This document shows positions 48,245-58,455 of a DNA stretch of 64,000 bases, piece after piece; positions within the stretch are counted from its first letter, which is position 1, and each line of letters starts with the position of its first letter. The translations under genes and the position numbers were made by a program. Origin of the DNA: Lelliottia wanjuensis (GTDB lineage Bacteria > Pseudomonadota > Gammaproteobacteria > Enterobacterales > Enterobacteriaceae); the NCBI RefSeq assembly GCF_030238365.1, contig NZ_JASSOT010000061.1, positions 168,142 through 232,141 on the forward strand, given 5' to 3'. Under the pieces are notes generated by a model, which saw only the letters and a program-made list of their open reading frames with translations, did no database searches and was not told the DNA's origin.

Positions 48245-48979
48245 TTACCCTTCGTGCAGCCCGCACTCGCGCTTGAGCCCGAAGAAGCGCGTCTCTTCTT
48301 CTGCCATGCCCGGCTCCCACTTGCGGGTGGTATGGGTGTCGCCCACCGACAGATAGCCCTGATCCCACAGCGGATGGTATTTCAGCCCGTGCTGTTGCAG
48401 ATACTGGTAAACGGTGCGGTTGTCCCAGTCGATAATTGGCAGGACTTTAAATACCCCGCGCTGAATGCCCAGCACCGGTAAACTCGCCCGACTGCCGGAC
48501 TGCTCACGGCGTAAACCAGCAAACCAGGTTTTAGCGTTCAGCTCACTCAGCGCCCGATTCATCGGCTCGACTTTATTGAGCTCATTGTATTTCTCAATGC
48601 CCTCAACGCCCTGCTCCCACAGCTTACCGTAGCGCGCTTCCTGCCACGCTGCGCTTTGCTCCGCGCGATAGACCTTAAGATTCAGCTTGAGTTTATCCGT
48701 CAGCTCATCGATGAACTGATAGGTTTCCGGGAACAGGAAGCCGGTATCCGTGAGGATCACCGGAATGTCCGGGCGGATCTGATTCACCAGATGCAAACTC
48801 ACCGCCGCCTGAATGCCAAAGCTCGACGAGAGCACATAATCGCCCGGCAGGTTTTCCAGCGCCCACGCGACGCGGCCCTGTGCGTCGAGTTTCTCAAGCT
48901 GGGCGTTGGTTTCTGCGAGCGCGAGAATGCGTTCGACTTTGGGCAGATCGTTAAGGGCGTTTAGATCGAGTCTGGACAT
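48245..48979 (-). CDS. cysH: PAPS reductase
   Basis: 244 residues from the ATG at 48979 ([18 protein letters not shown]) with GAGGAAC upstream; the open frame continues to 49336 through the REP element and is not coding there. It reduces PAPS to sulfite using thioredoxin or glutaredoxin. [17 protein letters not shown] is the PP-loop-like motif and ECGLHEG, with the single catalytic Cys, ends the protein. Confidence 0.98.
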   Translation of the reverse strand: MSRLDLNALNDLPKVERILALAETNAQLEKLDAQGRVAWALENLPGDYVLSSSFGIQAAVSLHLVNQIRPDIPVILTDTGFLFPETYQFIDELTDKLKLNLKVYRAEQSAAWQEARYGKLWEQGVEGIEKYNELNKVEPMNRALSELNAKTWFAGLRREQSGSRASLPVLGIQRGVFKVLPIIDWDNRTVYQYLQQHGLKYHPLWDQGYLSVGDTHTTRKWEPGMAEEETRFFGLKRECGLHEG

Positions 48980-49000
48980 AAGTTCCTCACTGTTTGCGTT

Positions 49001-49030
49001 GCCTGATGGCGCTTCGCTTATCAGGCCTAC
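49001..49030. repeat. REP element between cysI and cysH
   Basis: GCCTGATGGCGC-TTC-GCTTATCAGGCCTAC is the classic enterobacterial repetitive extragenic palindrome, with a partner half (GCGCCACCGGGC) near 49048-49059. It lies between the cysI stop and the cysH start and may tune mRNA stability in the cysJIH operon. Confidence 0.88.
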
Positions 49031-49070
49031 AAAAACCGTCTGCGCTAGCGCCACCGGGCAACAGACCGCA

Positions 49071-50783
49071 CTACTCCCAGAAATCCCGCGCCGGATCGAG
49101 CACCGGACGGACGATGCCCGCACGCACCGTAAAGTCGCCGAAGCCTTCACCCGCTTCGCGCTCTTTCGCCCAGCGTCCGACCAGTTCGTCGAGGGAGTCG
49201 AGAATTTCCGGTTCAGTAATATTTTCGCGATACATGCGCGGAATGCGCGTCCCGCTGCGGTTCCCGCCAAGATGGACGTTGTAGCGTCCCGGCGCTTTCC
49301 CCACCAGCCCCAGCTCCGCCAGCAGCGCACGGCCACAGCCGTTCGGGCAGCCGGTCACGCGCATCACGATGTGTTCGTCGCCGATGCCGTGTTTCTCCAG
49401 CACCGCTTCCACTTTATCGGTGAACGACGGCAGGAAACGCTCGGCCTCGGCCATCGCCAGCGGACAGGTCGGGAAGGAGACGCAGGCCATCGAATTTTCG
49501 CGCTGCGGTTTCACCGCATCCATCAGCGTATGCTCGCGCGCCAGCTTCTCAATCTTCGCTTTCTGGCTTTCCGGCACTCCGGCGATGATCAGGTTCTGGT
49601 TCGCCGTGATGCGGAACTCGCCTTTATGGATCTTAGCAATTTCCAGCAGACCGGTTTTCAGCGGACGGCCTGGATAATCCAGAATACGACCGTTCTCGAT
49701 AAACAGCGTCAGGTGCCATTTATTGTCGATGCCTTTCACCCAGCCGATACGATCGCCGCGACCTGTGAACTCGTACGGGCGGATCGGCGCGAAGGTAATG
49801 CCTGCACGACGCTCCACTTCCGCCTTGAAGGTCTCGACGCCGACGCGCTCAAGGGTGTATTTGGTTTTCGCGTTTTTACGATCCGTACGGTTGCCCCAGT
49901 CGCGCTGGGTCGTCACCACCGCTTCGGCCACCGCCAGGGTGTGCTCCAGCGGGATATAGCCAAACTCGCTCGCCGTACGGGCGTAGGTTTTCTTGTTGCC
50001 GTGCTCAATCGACAGACCGCCGCCCACCAGCAGGTTAAAGCCCACCAGCTTGCCGTTCTCGGCAATCGCCACGAAGTTCATGTCGTTGGCGTGCAGATCG
50101 ATATCGTTCTGTGGCGGGATCACCACGGTGGTTTTGAACTTACGCGGCAGATAGGTCTGACCGAGGATCGGCTCTTCGTCCGTGGTCGCGACCTTCTCCT
50201 GATCGAGCCAAATCTCCGCATAAGCGCGAGTGCGCGGCAGCAGATGTTCAGAGATCTTTTTCGCCCATTCGTAGGCTTCGGCGTGCAGCTCAGACTCGAA
50301 CGGGTTCGAGGTGCAAAGCACGTTACGGTTCATGTCGTTGGCGGTCGCCAGCGCGTCGAGACCCACGGAGTGCAGCATCTGATGCACCGGCTTGACGTTC
50401 TTCTTCAGAATGCCGTGGAACTGGAAGGTCTGACGGTTAGTCAGACGAATGCTGCCGTAAATAGTGTTGTCATGGGCGAACTTATCAATCGCCTGCCACT
50501 GCTTCGTGGTGATGACACCACCCGGCAGACGACAGCGCAGGAGCATCGCATGACGCGGTTCGAGTTTTTGCTCAGCACGCTCGGCGCGGATATCGCGGTC
50601 GTCCTGCTGGTACATGCCGTGGAAGCGGATCAGCAGGAAGTTGTCGCCTTTGAAACCGCCAGTCAGACCGTCATTTAAATCTTCGGCAATGGTGCCGCGC
50701 AGGTAGTTGCTCTCTACCTTCATGCGCTCGGCGTCCGTCAGTTTGCCTTCGACCACCAGTGGGCCAGGGTGTTTTTCGCTCAT
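49071..50783 (-). CDS. cysI: Sulfite reductase hemoprotein beta subunit
   Basis: 570 residues, as in E. coli. It reduces sulfite to sulfide at a coupled siroheme and 4Fe-4S centre. Cluster Cys motifs [12 protein letters not shown] (with Cys pair) and [14 protein letters not shown] are intact; siroheme-binding Arg-rich segments ([12 protein letters not shown]) are present. One-base overlap with the cysJ stop couples translation. Confidence 0.98.
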   Translation of the reverse strand: MSEKHPGPLVVEGKLTDAERMKVESNYLRGTIAEDLNDGLTGGFKGDNFLLIRFHGMYQQDDRDIRAERAEQKLEPRHAMLLRCRLPGGVITTKQWQAIDKFAHDNTIYGSIRLTNRQTFQFHGILKKNVKPVHQMLHSVGLDALATANDMNRNVLCTSNPFESELHAEAYEWAKKISEHLLPRTRAYAEIWLDQEKVATTDEEPILGQTYLPRKFKTTVVIPPQNDIDLHANDMNFVAIAENGKLVGFNLLVGGGLSIEHGNKKTYARTASEFGYIPLEHTLAVAEAVVTTQRDWGNRTDRKNAKTKYTLERVGVETFKAEVERRAGITFAPIRPYEFTGRGDRIGWVKGIDNKWHLTLFIENGRILDYPGRPLKTGLLEIAKIHKGEFRITANQNLIIAGVPESQKAKIEKLAREHTLMDAVKPQRENSMACVSFPTCPLAMAEAERFLPSFTDKVEAVLEKHGIGDEHIVMRVTGCPNGCGRALLAELGLVGKAPGRYNVHLGGNRSGTRIPRMYRENITEPEILDSLDELVGRWAKEREAGEGFGDFTVRAGIVRPVLDPARDFWE

Positions 50784-52588
50784 TAGTAGACATCTCGCTG
50801 ATAACGGCGCTCTACGCGCAGCTCACTTAAAAATTCGTCCGCCGTTTCGGCATCCATACCACCGAATTCGGCAATCACTTCCAGCAAAGCCTGCTCGACG
50901 TCTTTCGCCATGCGATTCGCGTCGCCACAGACATAAAGATGGGCACCGTCATTGATCCATGCCCACAGCTCTGCGCCCTGTTCGCGCAGTTTGTCTTGTA
51001 CGTATATTTTTTGTTTCTGGTCGCGAGACCAGGCCAGATCGATGCGGTTCAGCACGCCCTCTTTGACGTAGCGTTGCCACTCCACCTGATAAAGGAAATC
51101 TTCCGTAAAGTGCGGGTTGCCGAAGAACAGCCAGTTTTTGCCCGGCGCTTCATCCGCCGCGCGCTGCTGCAGGAAGGCGCGGAACGGCGCGATGCCGGTG
51201 CCAGGACCAATCATGATCACCGGTGTTTCCGGGTTGGCCGGCAGACGGAAGTTGTCGTTGTGCTCGATGAACACCCGCACTTCGCCCTCTTCTTCGACGC
51301 GATCGGCGAGGAAGCTCGATGCCCCACCGGCGCGCGCCCGGCCTTCAATATCAAAGCGTACCGCGCCGACGGTGATGTGCACTTCGCTCTCCACTTCCGC
51401 CTGCGATGAGGCGATGGAGTAGAGGCGCGGCGTCAGCGGACGCAGCAGGCCGATGAGTGCCTCGGCATCCAGCTGAGCTGGCGCAAAACGCACCATGTCA
51501 ACAATCGGCGTGGTCGCCGCGTAATGCTGGAGTTTGGCTTTGTCGCCCACCAGCGGCAGCAGGGATTCGCTGCGCGTCAGAGTGGCGTAATTCTCAACGA
51601 TGTTCGCCGTGTTGACCGTCAGCTCGAAATGCCACTGGAGCGCTTCGGAGAGCGGCAGGGTTTTGCCGTCATGGGTGACGGTTTCGGTGCCTTTCAGCCA
51701 CAGCAGCTCTACCAGCTCTTTCACAAGCTTTGGATCGTTCTGATACCAGACGCCGAGCGCATCGCCCGGCTGATAGCGTAAACCGGAATCCCCGAGATCG
51801 ATTTCGATATGGCGAACGTCTTTTTCCGAGTTGCGACCGGTGATTTTCTGGTTCACCGACAGGCTCGCCGTCAGCGGCGCTTCTTTGGTGTACGGGCTGG
51901 TCAGCACTTCGTTGACCACGCCCGACGCGGTCACCGCGGCCTGCGCGGCGGACTCCGTCGGGACGCGCGCTTTCAGCACCTCAACGATGCGTGCGCGCCA
52001 CTCGGCAGCGGCGGGCTGATATTCCACGTCAGCATCCACGCGATCGAGCAGGCGCTCTGCGCCCAGCTCCGCCAGTTTGCTGTCGAAGTCTTTGCCGGAC
52101 TGGCAGAAGAATTCATAGGAAGTATCGCCGAGGCCAAAGACCGCAAACGCGGTGCCGTCGAGTTTTGGCGCTTTTTTCGAGAACAGGAATTTATGCAGCG
52201 CAACCGCTTCTTCCGCCGGTTCGCCCTCGCCCTGCGTGGAGGCCACCACGACCACCAGTTTTTCTGACGCGATTTGTTTGAATTTATAATCCCCGGCGTT
52301 GACCAGGTTCACGTTCAGTTTGGCGGCCAGCAGGTCGTCGCGCAGCGCTTCTGCCACGCGGCGGGCGTTGCCCGTTTGCGACGCAGAAATCAGCGTAATC
52401 GCCGGGATTTCAACGGCAGCAGGCGCTGCGGTGACAACAGCCCCAGGCTGTTGATTAAGCATTCCCCAGAAATAACCGGAGACCCAGGCGAGCTGGGTGG
52501 GTGACAAATCAGTGGTGGCCGCCTGAAGGCGCGCCAGTTGCTCCGGGTTCAGGGGAAGCAAATTCGAAGGTGGGGCCTGTGTTGTCAT
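50783..52588 (-). CDS. cysJ: Sulfite reductase flavoprotein alpha subunit
   Basis: 601 residues. An N-terminal flavodoxin domain ([38 protein letters not shown]), then an FAD-binding insertion and a NADPH-binding ferredoxin reductase domain ([34 protein letters not shown], a C-terminal aromatic DVY). It passes electrons from NADPH to CysI. It heads the cysJ-cysI-cysH operon. Confidence 0.98.
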   Translation of the reverse strand: MTTQAPPSNLLPLNPEQLARLQAATTDLSPTQLAWVSGYFWGMLNQQPGAVVTAAPAAVEIPAITLISASQTGNARRVAEALRDDLLAAKLNVNLVNAGDYKFKQIASEKLVVVVASTQGEGEPAEEAVALHKFLFSKKAPKLDGTAFAVFGLGDTSYEFFCQSGKDFDSKLAELGAERLLDRVDADVEYQPAAAEWRARIVEVLKARVPTESAAQAAVTASGVVNEVLTSPYTKEAPLTASLSVNQKITGRNSEKDVRHIEIDLGDSGLRYQPGDALGVWYQNDPKLVKELVELLWLKGTETVTHDGKTLPLSEALQWHFELTVNTANIVENYATLTRSESLLPLVGDKAKLQHYAATTPIVDMVRFAPAQLDAEALIGLLRPLTPRLYSIASSQAEVESEVHITVGAVRFDIEGRARAGGASSFLADRVEEEGEVRVFIEHNDNFRLPANPETPVIMIGPGTGIAPFRAFLQQRAADEAPGKNWLFFGNPHFTEDFLYQVEWQRYVKEGVLNRIDLAWSRDQKQKIYVQDKLREQGAELWAWINDGAHLYVCGDANRMAKDVEQALLEVIAEFGGMDAETADEFLSELRVERRYQRDVY

Positions 52589-52900
52589 GCGTTGTTATGT
52601 TCCAGTAGCAAAGCGGAATTTATGCAAAAAGACCAAACTAGAGATAAGGTTAACGGCGGGAATAATAACAATTAAAGAAGGGATGGAAATAATAAATAAC
52701 CAAAAGAACTAACCGCTTTTAGTCATGGTTCTTAACATTAAAACCGATAAAGCAACCTGTTGAATTAGCTGGCTTTTATAGTCACAAAGGATGAGAAAAG
52801 CTCGCATCCGGGACAAGGGCCGTTTTAGTTAATGCGAAAAAAGGGTCTTTCCGGTACTATGCGGCGGTTTTTTCCGCATTCGCATTACTGAGAGCACATC
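52589..52900. promoter_or_regulatory. Divergent regulatory region between cysJ and queD
   Basis: 312 bp without a gene. By analogy with other enterobacteria it holds the CysB-dependent cysJ promoter; the AT-rich tract 52640-52760 fits, but I cannot mark the CysB sites. A short hairpin ATGCGG-N9-CCGCAT (52859-52880 region) precedes queD. Confidence 0.45.
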
Positions 52901-53263
52901 ATGTCCACCACACTGTTTAAAGATTTCATCTTCGAAGCCGCCCACCACCTGCCGCATGTTCCAGAAGGACACAAATGCGGCCGTCTGCACGGACACTCGT
53001 TCATGGTGCGTCTTGAAATTACCGGTGAAGTCGATCCGCACACGGGCTGGATCATGGACTTCTCCGAGCTGAAAGCCGCTTTCAAGCCGACCTACGACCG
53101 ACTCGATCACTATTATCTGAATGATATTCCCGGCCTTGAAAATCCGACCAGCGAAGTGCTGGCGAAATGGATCTGGGATCAGATGAAACCTCTGGTTCCG
53201 CTGCTGAGCAGCGTGATGATCAAAGAGACCTGCACGGCCGGCTGCGTTTATCGCGGCGAGTGA
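52901..53263 (+). CDS. queD: 6-carboxytetrahydropterin synthase QueD
   Basis: 120 residues. It makes carboxytetrahydropterin for queuosine. Zinc His ligands FEAAHHLP and LHGHSFMV, the catalytic Cys in HKCGRLHGH and the C-terminal [12 protein letters not shown] are present. Single gene, divergent from cysJ. Confidence 0.97.
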   Translation: MSTTLFKDFIFEAAHHLPHVPEGHKCGRLHGHSFMVRLEITGEVDPHTGWIMDFSELKAAFKPTYDRLDHYYLNDIPGLENPTSEVLAKWIWDQMKPLVPLLSSVMIKETCTAGCVYRGE

Positions 53264-53344
53264 TTTTTGCCTTTGAGGCAGCGGTCAAACTCCCTTTAAT
53301 TTCGCTATGTTAGGGTTGTGCGTTCTCAGGAAAAGGAGCGCAAG

Positions 53345-54613
53345 GTGGCGGACGATTTTGACCTTATTATCATTGGCGCAGGGATTGCCGGTTCGACCTG
53401 CGCTCTGCTCAGTGCCCGCGCCGGATTGTCCGTTCTGCTCATCGAGCGCGGCGAACAGCCCGGCAGCAAAAACCTCTCTGGCGGCAGGCTTTACGGTTAC
53501 GCCCTCGCCGATATTCTCCCCGATTTTCACACTCATGCGCCCTTAGAGCGGCGTATTACCCGCGAGCATTTCTCTCTGTTAACCGCTGATGGGGCGACGA
53601 CCCTGTGCGCGCAAAACCCGGCGAGCCCGTCGTGGAGCCTGCTCCGCGCCCGGTTCGATCCCTGGCTGGCCGCGCAGGCGGAAGCCGCGGGCGCTCAATT
53701 GCTGTGTGGCGTGACTGTCGATGCGTTGCACCGCGAACAGGGCCGCATTACGGGCGTGATGTGCGAGGGAGAGTTGCTGAGCGCGCGCGTCGTGGTGCTG
53801 GCCGAAGGGGCAAACACCCTGCTCGCCGAGCAGCAAAATCTGGTTTCTCGCCCGTCGATGGAGCAGATGGCGCTGGGCATTAAAGAGACGCTCGCCCTTG
53901 ACCCCGCGCGCATTCAGGACCGTTTCCATCTGGAAGAGAACGACGGCGCGGCCTGGTTGTTCAGCGGGCAAATCTGCGGCACTAAACCCGCCGGAGCGTT
54001 CCTCTACACCAATCAGCACTCCCTTTCGCTGGGGATTGTCGCGCCGCTGGCGTCCCTGCGAAACGGCCCTGGCTCCGCCTCCTCTCTGCTGGCAAAACTG
54101 AAACATCACCCGACGCTGCGCCCGTTAATTCGCGACGCCGAACCCCTGGAATATGCCGCCCATCTTGTGCCGGAAGGCGGTCTGAATTCGGTGCCCCTGC
54201 AGCGCGCCGGTGAGGGCTGGCTACTGATTGGCGATGCCCTGCGCACCTGCATCAATACCGGCGTGACGGTCCGGGGGATGGACACCGCGATGCTAAGCGC
54301 CCAGGCCGCCGCGCAGGCGCTCATCGGCCATTTCCACGCGCCTGAAAAACCACTGCAAACGCTGTTTGACCGCGAGCTGGAACGCAGCGCGCTCTGGCAT
54401 CAGCTCCAGCGCTACCGCGATGTTCCTGCCCTGCTGCAGCGGGAGAGTTTTTATCACCAGTGGCCGGAATTCAGCCGTGCCGTGATGCGCGATTTAACGC
54501 GCGCAGGAGCCGACGCTAATCCGCCCCTGTGGCGCATCCTGTTGCGTCATACGCGCCGCTTCGGCGTTGCGCGGATGGGCGCTGATATTCTGAGGAGTCT
54601 GCGATGTCTGTAA
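53345..54613 (+). CDS. ygcN: FixC-like flavoprotein YgcN (electron-transfer flavoprotein:quinone oxidoreductase type)
   Basis: 422 residues from the GTG at 53345 (AGGAG seven bases before), giving an FAD motif directly at the N-terminus: LIIIGAGIAGSTCALLSARA. A second FAD motif GWLLIGDAL and a membrane-facing middle follow. It belongs to the FixC/ETF-QO family, which pass electrons from ETF to quinone. The stop overlaps ygcO, whose ferredoxin-like product is its usual partner. Confidence 0.93.
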   Translation: MADDFDLIIIGAGIAGSTCALLSARAGLSVLLIERGEQPGSKNLSGGRLYGYALADILPDFHTHAPLERRITREHFSLLTADGATTLCAQNPASPSWSLLRARFDPWLAAQAEAAGAQLLCGVTVDALHREQGRITGVMCEGELLSARVVVLAEGANTLLAEQQNLVSRPSMEQMALGIKETLALDPARIQDRFHLEENDGAAWLFSGQICGTKPAGAFLYTNQHSLSLGIVAPLASLRNGPGSASSLLAKLKHHPTLRPLIRDAEPLEYAAHLVPEGGLNSVPLQRAGEGWLLIGDALRTCINTGVTVRGMDTAMLSAQAAAQALIGHFHAPEKPLQTLFDRELERSALWHQLQRYRDVPALLQRESFYHQWPEFSRAVMRDLTRAGADANPPLWRILLRHTRRFGVARMGADILRSLRCL

Positions 54614-54876
54614 ACGAAAGTCTGGTGCACAATTGCTACCATCCCGCCACAGAACCCCACATTCAGCTGCGAGAAAACCTCCGCGACGAGCAGATTTTAC
54701 TCCTGCAAAAGATCTGCCCTGCAGGGTTGTTTACGCCCGATTCTGCTGGCAGGGTAAATGTGCATTTTCAGGGCTGCCTGGAGTGCGGCTGCTGCCGACT
54801 TCTGGCGGGCAGCGACGCGCTAGCCGGGTGGCAGCATCCCCCTTCCGGCGCGGGGCTGACCCTGCGTTTTGGCTAA
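54604..54876 (+). CDS. ygcO: FixX-like ferredoxin YgcO
   Basis: 90 residues. The end carries CLECGCCRLL, a Cys cluster for a 4Fe-4S centre, with another Cys in KICPAGLFTP. FixX-type proteins work with FixC-type flavoproteins. It overlaps ygcN by ten bases and precedes ygcP by 19 bp, so the three form one operon. Confidence 0.92.
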   Translation: MSVNESLVHNCYHPATEPHIQLRENLRDEQILLLQKICPAGLFTPDSAGRVNVHFQGCLECGCCRLLAGSDALAGWQHPPSGAGLTLRFG

Positions 54877-54895
54877 AAATAATAAGGATCAACGC

Positions 54896-55471
54896 GTGCC
54901 AATTCTTCACCTGCTCAGACAAAACCCGGTTATCGCGGCGGTTAAAGACAACGCCAGCCTGCAGCTGGCTATCGATTCAGAGTGCCAGTTTATTTCCGTG
55001 CTCTACGGCAATATCTGCACCATCACCGGGATCGTGCAAAAGATCAAACAGGCCGGGAAAATGGCCTTTATCCATGTCGATTTACTGGAAGGGGCGTCGA
55101 ATAAAGAGATCGTGATTCAGTTTCTCAAGCTGGTGACCCAGGCCGACGGGATCATCAGCACCAAGCCGAACATGCTGAAAGCCGCCCGCGCCGAGGGCTT
55201 TTTCTGCATTCACCGCCTGTTTATCGTCGACTCGATTTCGTTTCATAACATCGATAAGCAGGTGGCGCAGTCCAACGCCGACTGCATCGAAATCCTGCCG
55301 GGCTGTATGCCGAAGGTGCTGAACTGGGTCACGGAAAAAGTGCGCCAGCCGCTGATTGCGGGCGGTCTGGTGTGCGATGAAGAGGACGCCCGCAACGCGA
55401 TCGCCGCCGGCGTGCTGGCGCTCTCCACCACCAATACCGACGTCTGGACGCTGGCAAAAGATCTGAATTAA
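54896..55471 (+). CDS. ygcP: GlpP-family antiterminator YgcP
   Basis: 191 residues from the GTG at 54896 (AAGGA eight bases before), the start corresponding to E. coli YgcP (PILHLLRQNPVIAAVKD). It has the (beta/alpha)8-like GlpP fold: FIHVDLLEGASNKEIVIQFL, ADGIISTKPNMLKAARAEG, EILPGCMPKV and PLIAGGLVCDEEDARNAIAA. GlpP of Bacillus binds leader RNA and, with glycerol 3-phosphate, prevents termination. The two leader terminators upstream of ygcW and yqcE are its probable targets. Its 3' end overlaps convergent ygcQ by four bases. Confidence 0.93.
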   Translation: MPILHLLRQNPVIAAVKDNASLQLAIDSECQFISVLYGNICTITGIVQKIKQAGKMAFIHVDLLEGASNKEIVIQFLKLVTQADGIISTKPNMLKAARAEGFFCIHRLFIVDSISFHNIDKQVAQSNADCIEILPGCMPKVLNWVTEKVRQPLIAGGLVCDEEDARNAIAAGVLALSTTNTDVWTLAKDLN

Positions 55472-56295
55472 ACCCGGCACGCCACCAGCGCCTGAAGCAC
55501 TTCCTGCGCATCTCCCACCACACCCACGTCCGCCGCGGCAAACACGGCGGCGTCTCGATCCTGATTGATCGCCACAATAAACCGACTTTGCGCCACGCCC
55601 GCCATAAACGCCGACGCGCCGGACGCGCCCGCGATCAGGCACACCTCGGGTGCGACGCTTTGTCCGGAGATCCCGAGCATTCGTTGTTCATCGCAGCCGC
55701 CCGCCATCACTCTTTGCCGGGTGAAGGCGGGCTCAGCGTCGAGTGCAGCGGCGAGTTGTTCAAAAATCTCACCCGTCGCTCCCTGCCCCGTCGCCAGTAC
55801 AACGCGCGCGGACTGCAACGGATGCGCGGATTTGGTGAGGATTTCAGGCTCCGGTAATCCGCCAGAAATCTCAATCGGCACCATCTCTGTGGTGGGAATA
55901 TCCGTCGGGAACACAGCATTAAGGCGAGGAAGATTCGCCGCCAGCGACAGGCAAATCGGGCGACGTTCAGGCCGCAGCGTGGCCGTCAGGGCGCTGCCGT
56001 AAACGGCTTTGGTGACGGTGTGCGTCTCGTTGTTCCAGCTCTGGACCTGGCAAATTGCGCTTCCGTGCAGACGCCACGCCAGCCGGGTGGCCAGTTCGTC
56101 GCCTGCCGCTGAGGAGGGAAACAGCACCATCTCCGGCGAATCGGTGATAAACGCCGCTTCCAGCGCGGGCAGCTGCGCCTCTGTGTTTCCTCCGTTTACG
56201 CGCCAGCAACACTGCGGGTGAAGTTGATGAGCGGCCAGAAAATCCGCCATCGGGCCTTCGTCTTCGGGTTTGAGTATCACCATCGCGATCTTCAT
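55468..56295 (-). CDS. ygcQ: Electron-transfer flavoprotein alpha-type subunit YgcQ
   Basis: 275 residues. The C-terminal FAD domain is typical of ETF-alpha: RVVLATGQGATGEIFEQLA, then SVAPEVCLIAGASGASAFMA, VAINQDRDAAVFAAADVGVV (the 'N-x-D-x-x-A-P-I-F-x-x-A-D' motif). With YgcR it takes electrons from a flavin dehydrogenase, presumably YgcU. Four-base overlap with ygcR. Confidence 0.94.
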   Translation of the reverse strand: MKIAMVILKPEDEGPMADFLAAHQLHPQCCWRVNGGNTEAQLPALEAAFITDSPEMVLFPSSAAGDELATRLAWRLHGSAICQVQSWNNETHTVTKAVYGSALTATLRPERRPICLSLAANLPRLNAVFPTDIPTTEMVPIEISGGLPEPEILTKSAHPLQSARVVLATGQGATGEIFEQLAAALDAEPAFTRQRVMAGGCDEQRMLGISGQSVAPEVCLIAGASGASAFMAGVAQSRFIVAINQDRDAAVFAAADVGVVGDAQEVLQALVACRV

Positions 56296-57068
56296 GGCTT
56301 CATCCTCTGCGCCAGGTAATCATTCCACAGACGCTGCGCGGCCTGCGGGGCGGGTTCGTCGATGATGATCCCGCTGCGGCGAGGGAGGTGGCGCGCGAGA
56401 CTGAGGCAGGAGATTGTTGCTGCCGCCACCTCGCATGGCCGCTGTTCGATCTCCGCTTTCGCCGCCGCCAGCCGCGCCCGCATGCCCGGCACCCGCAGCG
56501 CCATCTGCCCGTGATTCTGCACTCTCAGCACTGCTGGCTGATGCACCGACCACCGGCTGCGCTGGTGCAAATCCTCACACTCGACGATAAAGCCCTCTCC
56601 GTCCACGTTCAATCCGCATACGGAAGACAAACAGGGCCAGCCGAGCATCTCCGCCAGCAGCCAGCCGGTTTGTCCGTTCTGACCTTCGCTGCTTTGCGTG
56701 CCCAGCAGCACCAGACCCGCGTTCTGTTCCCGAACCTGTTCCGCCAGCTGCTGCGCCACAAACGCGGGGGAAAAGCGGAGCTCCTCCTCGCAGGTCAGCA
56801 ACGTCCGGCGGGAAAACCCCAGCGCCGCCAGATGGCGCAGCATCGGCAGCGCGCGGTCGTCGCCAATCGTCACTGCGCTGAGTTCCAGTGCAGGATTAAC
56901 GTCGCGCGCCAGCAGCATCAGCTCCGCCGCGCCCTGCTCGTCATTGCCCATGAGCGAGCGCATCAGCGTGCGATCCGGGCCCGTTCCACTGCGGGCCGCC
57001 GCCTGCCAGTCGGCCTCTGACAGCATCGACAGATCCGGCTCGGCCTTAAATGCCAACAGAATGTTCAT
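56292..57068 (-). CDS. ygcR: Electron-transfer flavoprotein beta-type subunit YgcR
   Basis: 258 residues. ETF-beta fold: an N-terminal NILLAFKAEPDLSML strand, a nucleotide-binding VTIGDDRALPMLRHLAALG region and GQNGQTGWLLAEMLGWPCLS ('Q-x-G-x-x-x-A-x-x-L-G-x-P'). The gene starts 23 bp inside the ygcS 3' end, so the operon is tightly packed. Confidence 0.94.
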   Translation of the reverse strand: MNILLAFKAEPDLSMLSEADWQAAARSGTGPDRTLMRSLMGNDEQGAAELMLLARDVNPALELSAVTIGDDRALPMLRHLAALGFSRRTLLTCEEELRFSPAFVAQQLAEQVREQNAGLVLLGTQSSEGQNGQTGWLLAEMLGWPCLSSVCGLNVDGEGFIVECEDLHQRSRWSVHQPAVLRVQNHGQMALRVPGMRARLAAAKAEIEQRPCEVAAATISCLSLARHLPRRSGIIIDEPAPQAAQRLWNDYLAQRMKP

Positions 57069-58401
57069 TCACCTTTCCCAGCGGCTTTGGCGGCAGCTCG
57101 GCCGCCTCCACCAGCGATAGATTTTTGGTTTCCGGCGCCCACAGGAGCGACACCAGCAGCCCGACCAGCAGGACCGCGACCAGCATCAGCAGCGTGTTGC
57201 GCATTCCCCAGGAGAGCAGCGCCATCGGCAGCAGCCCGGTGGCGATCGCCGCGCCGAGTCGGCTCATGGCGGTGGCGAAACCCACGCCCAGGGAGCGAAT
57301 GTCGGTCGGGAAACTCTCAGCGGGCAGAATTCCGACCAGGTTGCTCGCCGCCGAAATCGCGGTGCTGAACAGCACGAACAGCAGCAGGATCAGAGTGCTG
57401 TTGCTGGCGGGTGTGAAGGCCAGCGCCGTGAGCGTCAGCGCCAGCAGCAGAAAGCTGCTGATGAGAAACTGGCGTCGGGAGAGCGACCAGGTGAGCACCA
57501 GCCCGAGCAGCGCGCCGACAATCAGCAGGCTGTTGAGGATCAGGCTCGCGGTCAGGGCATCTTCCAGACCAATCGTCCCGGCGATGGTCGGCAGCCAGGT
57601 GTAAATCACAAACCACGGCACCACCAGACAGATAAAGAACAGGCTGTTAAACGCCGTGCGCCGCCAGTAGCGGGCGGAAAACAGCGTGCGGATATGGCGG
57701 GTGGTGACGCTGGCAATTTCATCGCCGGGCAGCACATTCGCCCCCAGAAAGCGCCGCACCACCGCGTGCGCTTCGCCGATCCGCCCCTGGCGCATCAGCC
57801 AGCGGGGCGATTCCGGCGTGCCCATCCGCAACAGGGTGATCGCCAGCGCCGGGAAGGCGGCGGAGGCCAGCAGCCAGCGCCAGGTTTCGGGTTCACTGTT
57901 GATCCACAGATGCCCCGCCACGCTCGCCAGCACGTAGCCGATGGTCCAGACCACGCTGAACGCGCCGAGCAGCATGCCGCGATAGCGTTTGGGGGAAAAT
58001 TCCGCCAGCAGCGTGTGGCCCACGGAGTAGTCGCCGCCGAGGCCAAAACCGATTAAGACGCGCAGAAAAATCAGCTGTTCCGGCGAGGTGACAAAAAACT
58101 GCAGAAAGGAGGCCAGGGTGATCAGCAGAAAGCTGAAGGTGAAGATGCGCTGGCGGCCAATGTGATCGGAGATCCAGCCCAGAATCAGGCTGCCGAGAAA
58201 CAGACCAAACAGCGCCGAGCCGCCGACCATCCCCTCCTGCATCGCCGTCAGGTTCATCTGTGACTGGAGCGGAATAATCGCGTAGCCGATGACGCCGAGC
58301 ACGTAGCCGTCGGTCAGATGGGCACCAAAAGTGAGACCGGCAATACGCCAGTGAAAGCGGGTTAGCGGCAGATCGTCCATTCGTACGGGTGACGCGCTCA
58401 T
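57046..58401 (-). CDS. ygcS: MFS transporter YgcS (metabolite uptake)
   Basis: 451 residues, about 12 membrane helices. The MFS signature lies in GWISDHIGRQRIFTFSF and its repeat near FPTDIRSLGVGFATAMSR; TPESPRWLMRQGRIGEA is the sugar-porter type loop. Close to E. coli YgcS. The likely cargo is the substrate of the YgcW/YgcU pathway, unknown. It lies 54 bp after ygcU. Confidence 0.94.
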   Translation of the reverse strand: MSASPVRMDDLPLTRFHWRIAGLTFGAHLTDGYVLGVIGYAIIPLQSQMNLTAMQEGMVGGSALFGLFLGSLILGWISDHIGRQRIFTFSFLLITLASFLQFFVTSPEQLIFLRVLIGFGLGGDYSVGHTLLAEFSPKRYRGMLLGAFSVVWTIGYVLASVAGHLWINSEPETWRWLLASAAFPALAITLLRMGTPESPRWLMRQGRIGEAHAVVRRFLGANVLPGDEIASVTTRHIRTLFSARYWRRTAFNSLFFICLVVPWFVIYTWLPTIAGTIGLEDALTASLILNSLLIVGALLGLVLTWSLSRRQFLISSFLLLALTLTALAFTPASNSTLILLLFVLFSTAISAASNLVGILPAESFPTDIRSLGVGFATAMSRLGAAIATGLLPMALLSWGMRNTLLMLVAVLLVGLLVSLLWAPETKNLSLVEAAELPPKPLGKVNEHSVGI

Positions 58402-58455
58402 GGCTCCCCCTTCAGGAAAAAGGACGGCTTCCCCGAGGAGAAGCCGTAGCAGTGA

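Noticed and set aside
48979..49336. N-terminal extension of CysH up to 49336
   Set aside because: It crosses the REP element and the 3' end of cysI; the standard 244-residue start has a good ribosome binding site.
48906..50678. 590-codon open frame opposite cysI
   Set aside because: Shadow of cysI; no ribosome binding site and no family resemblance.
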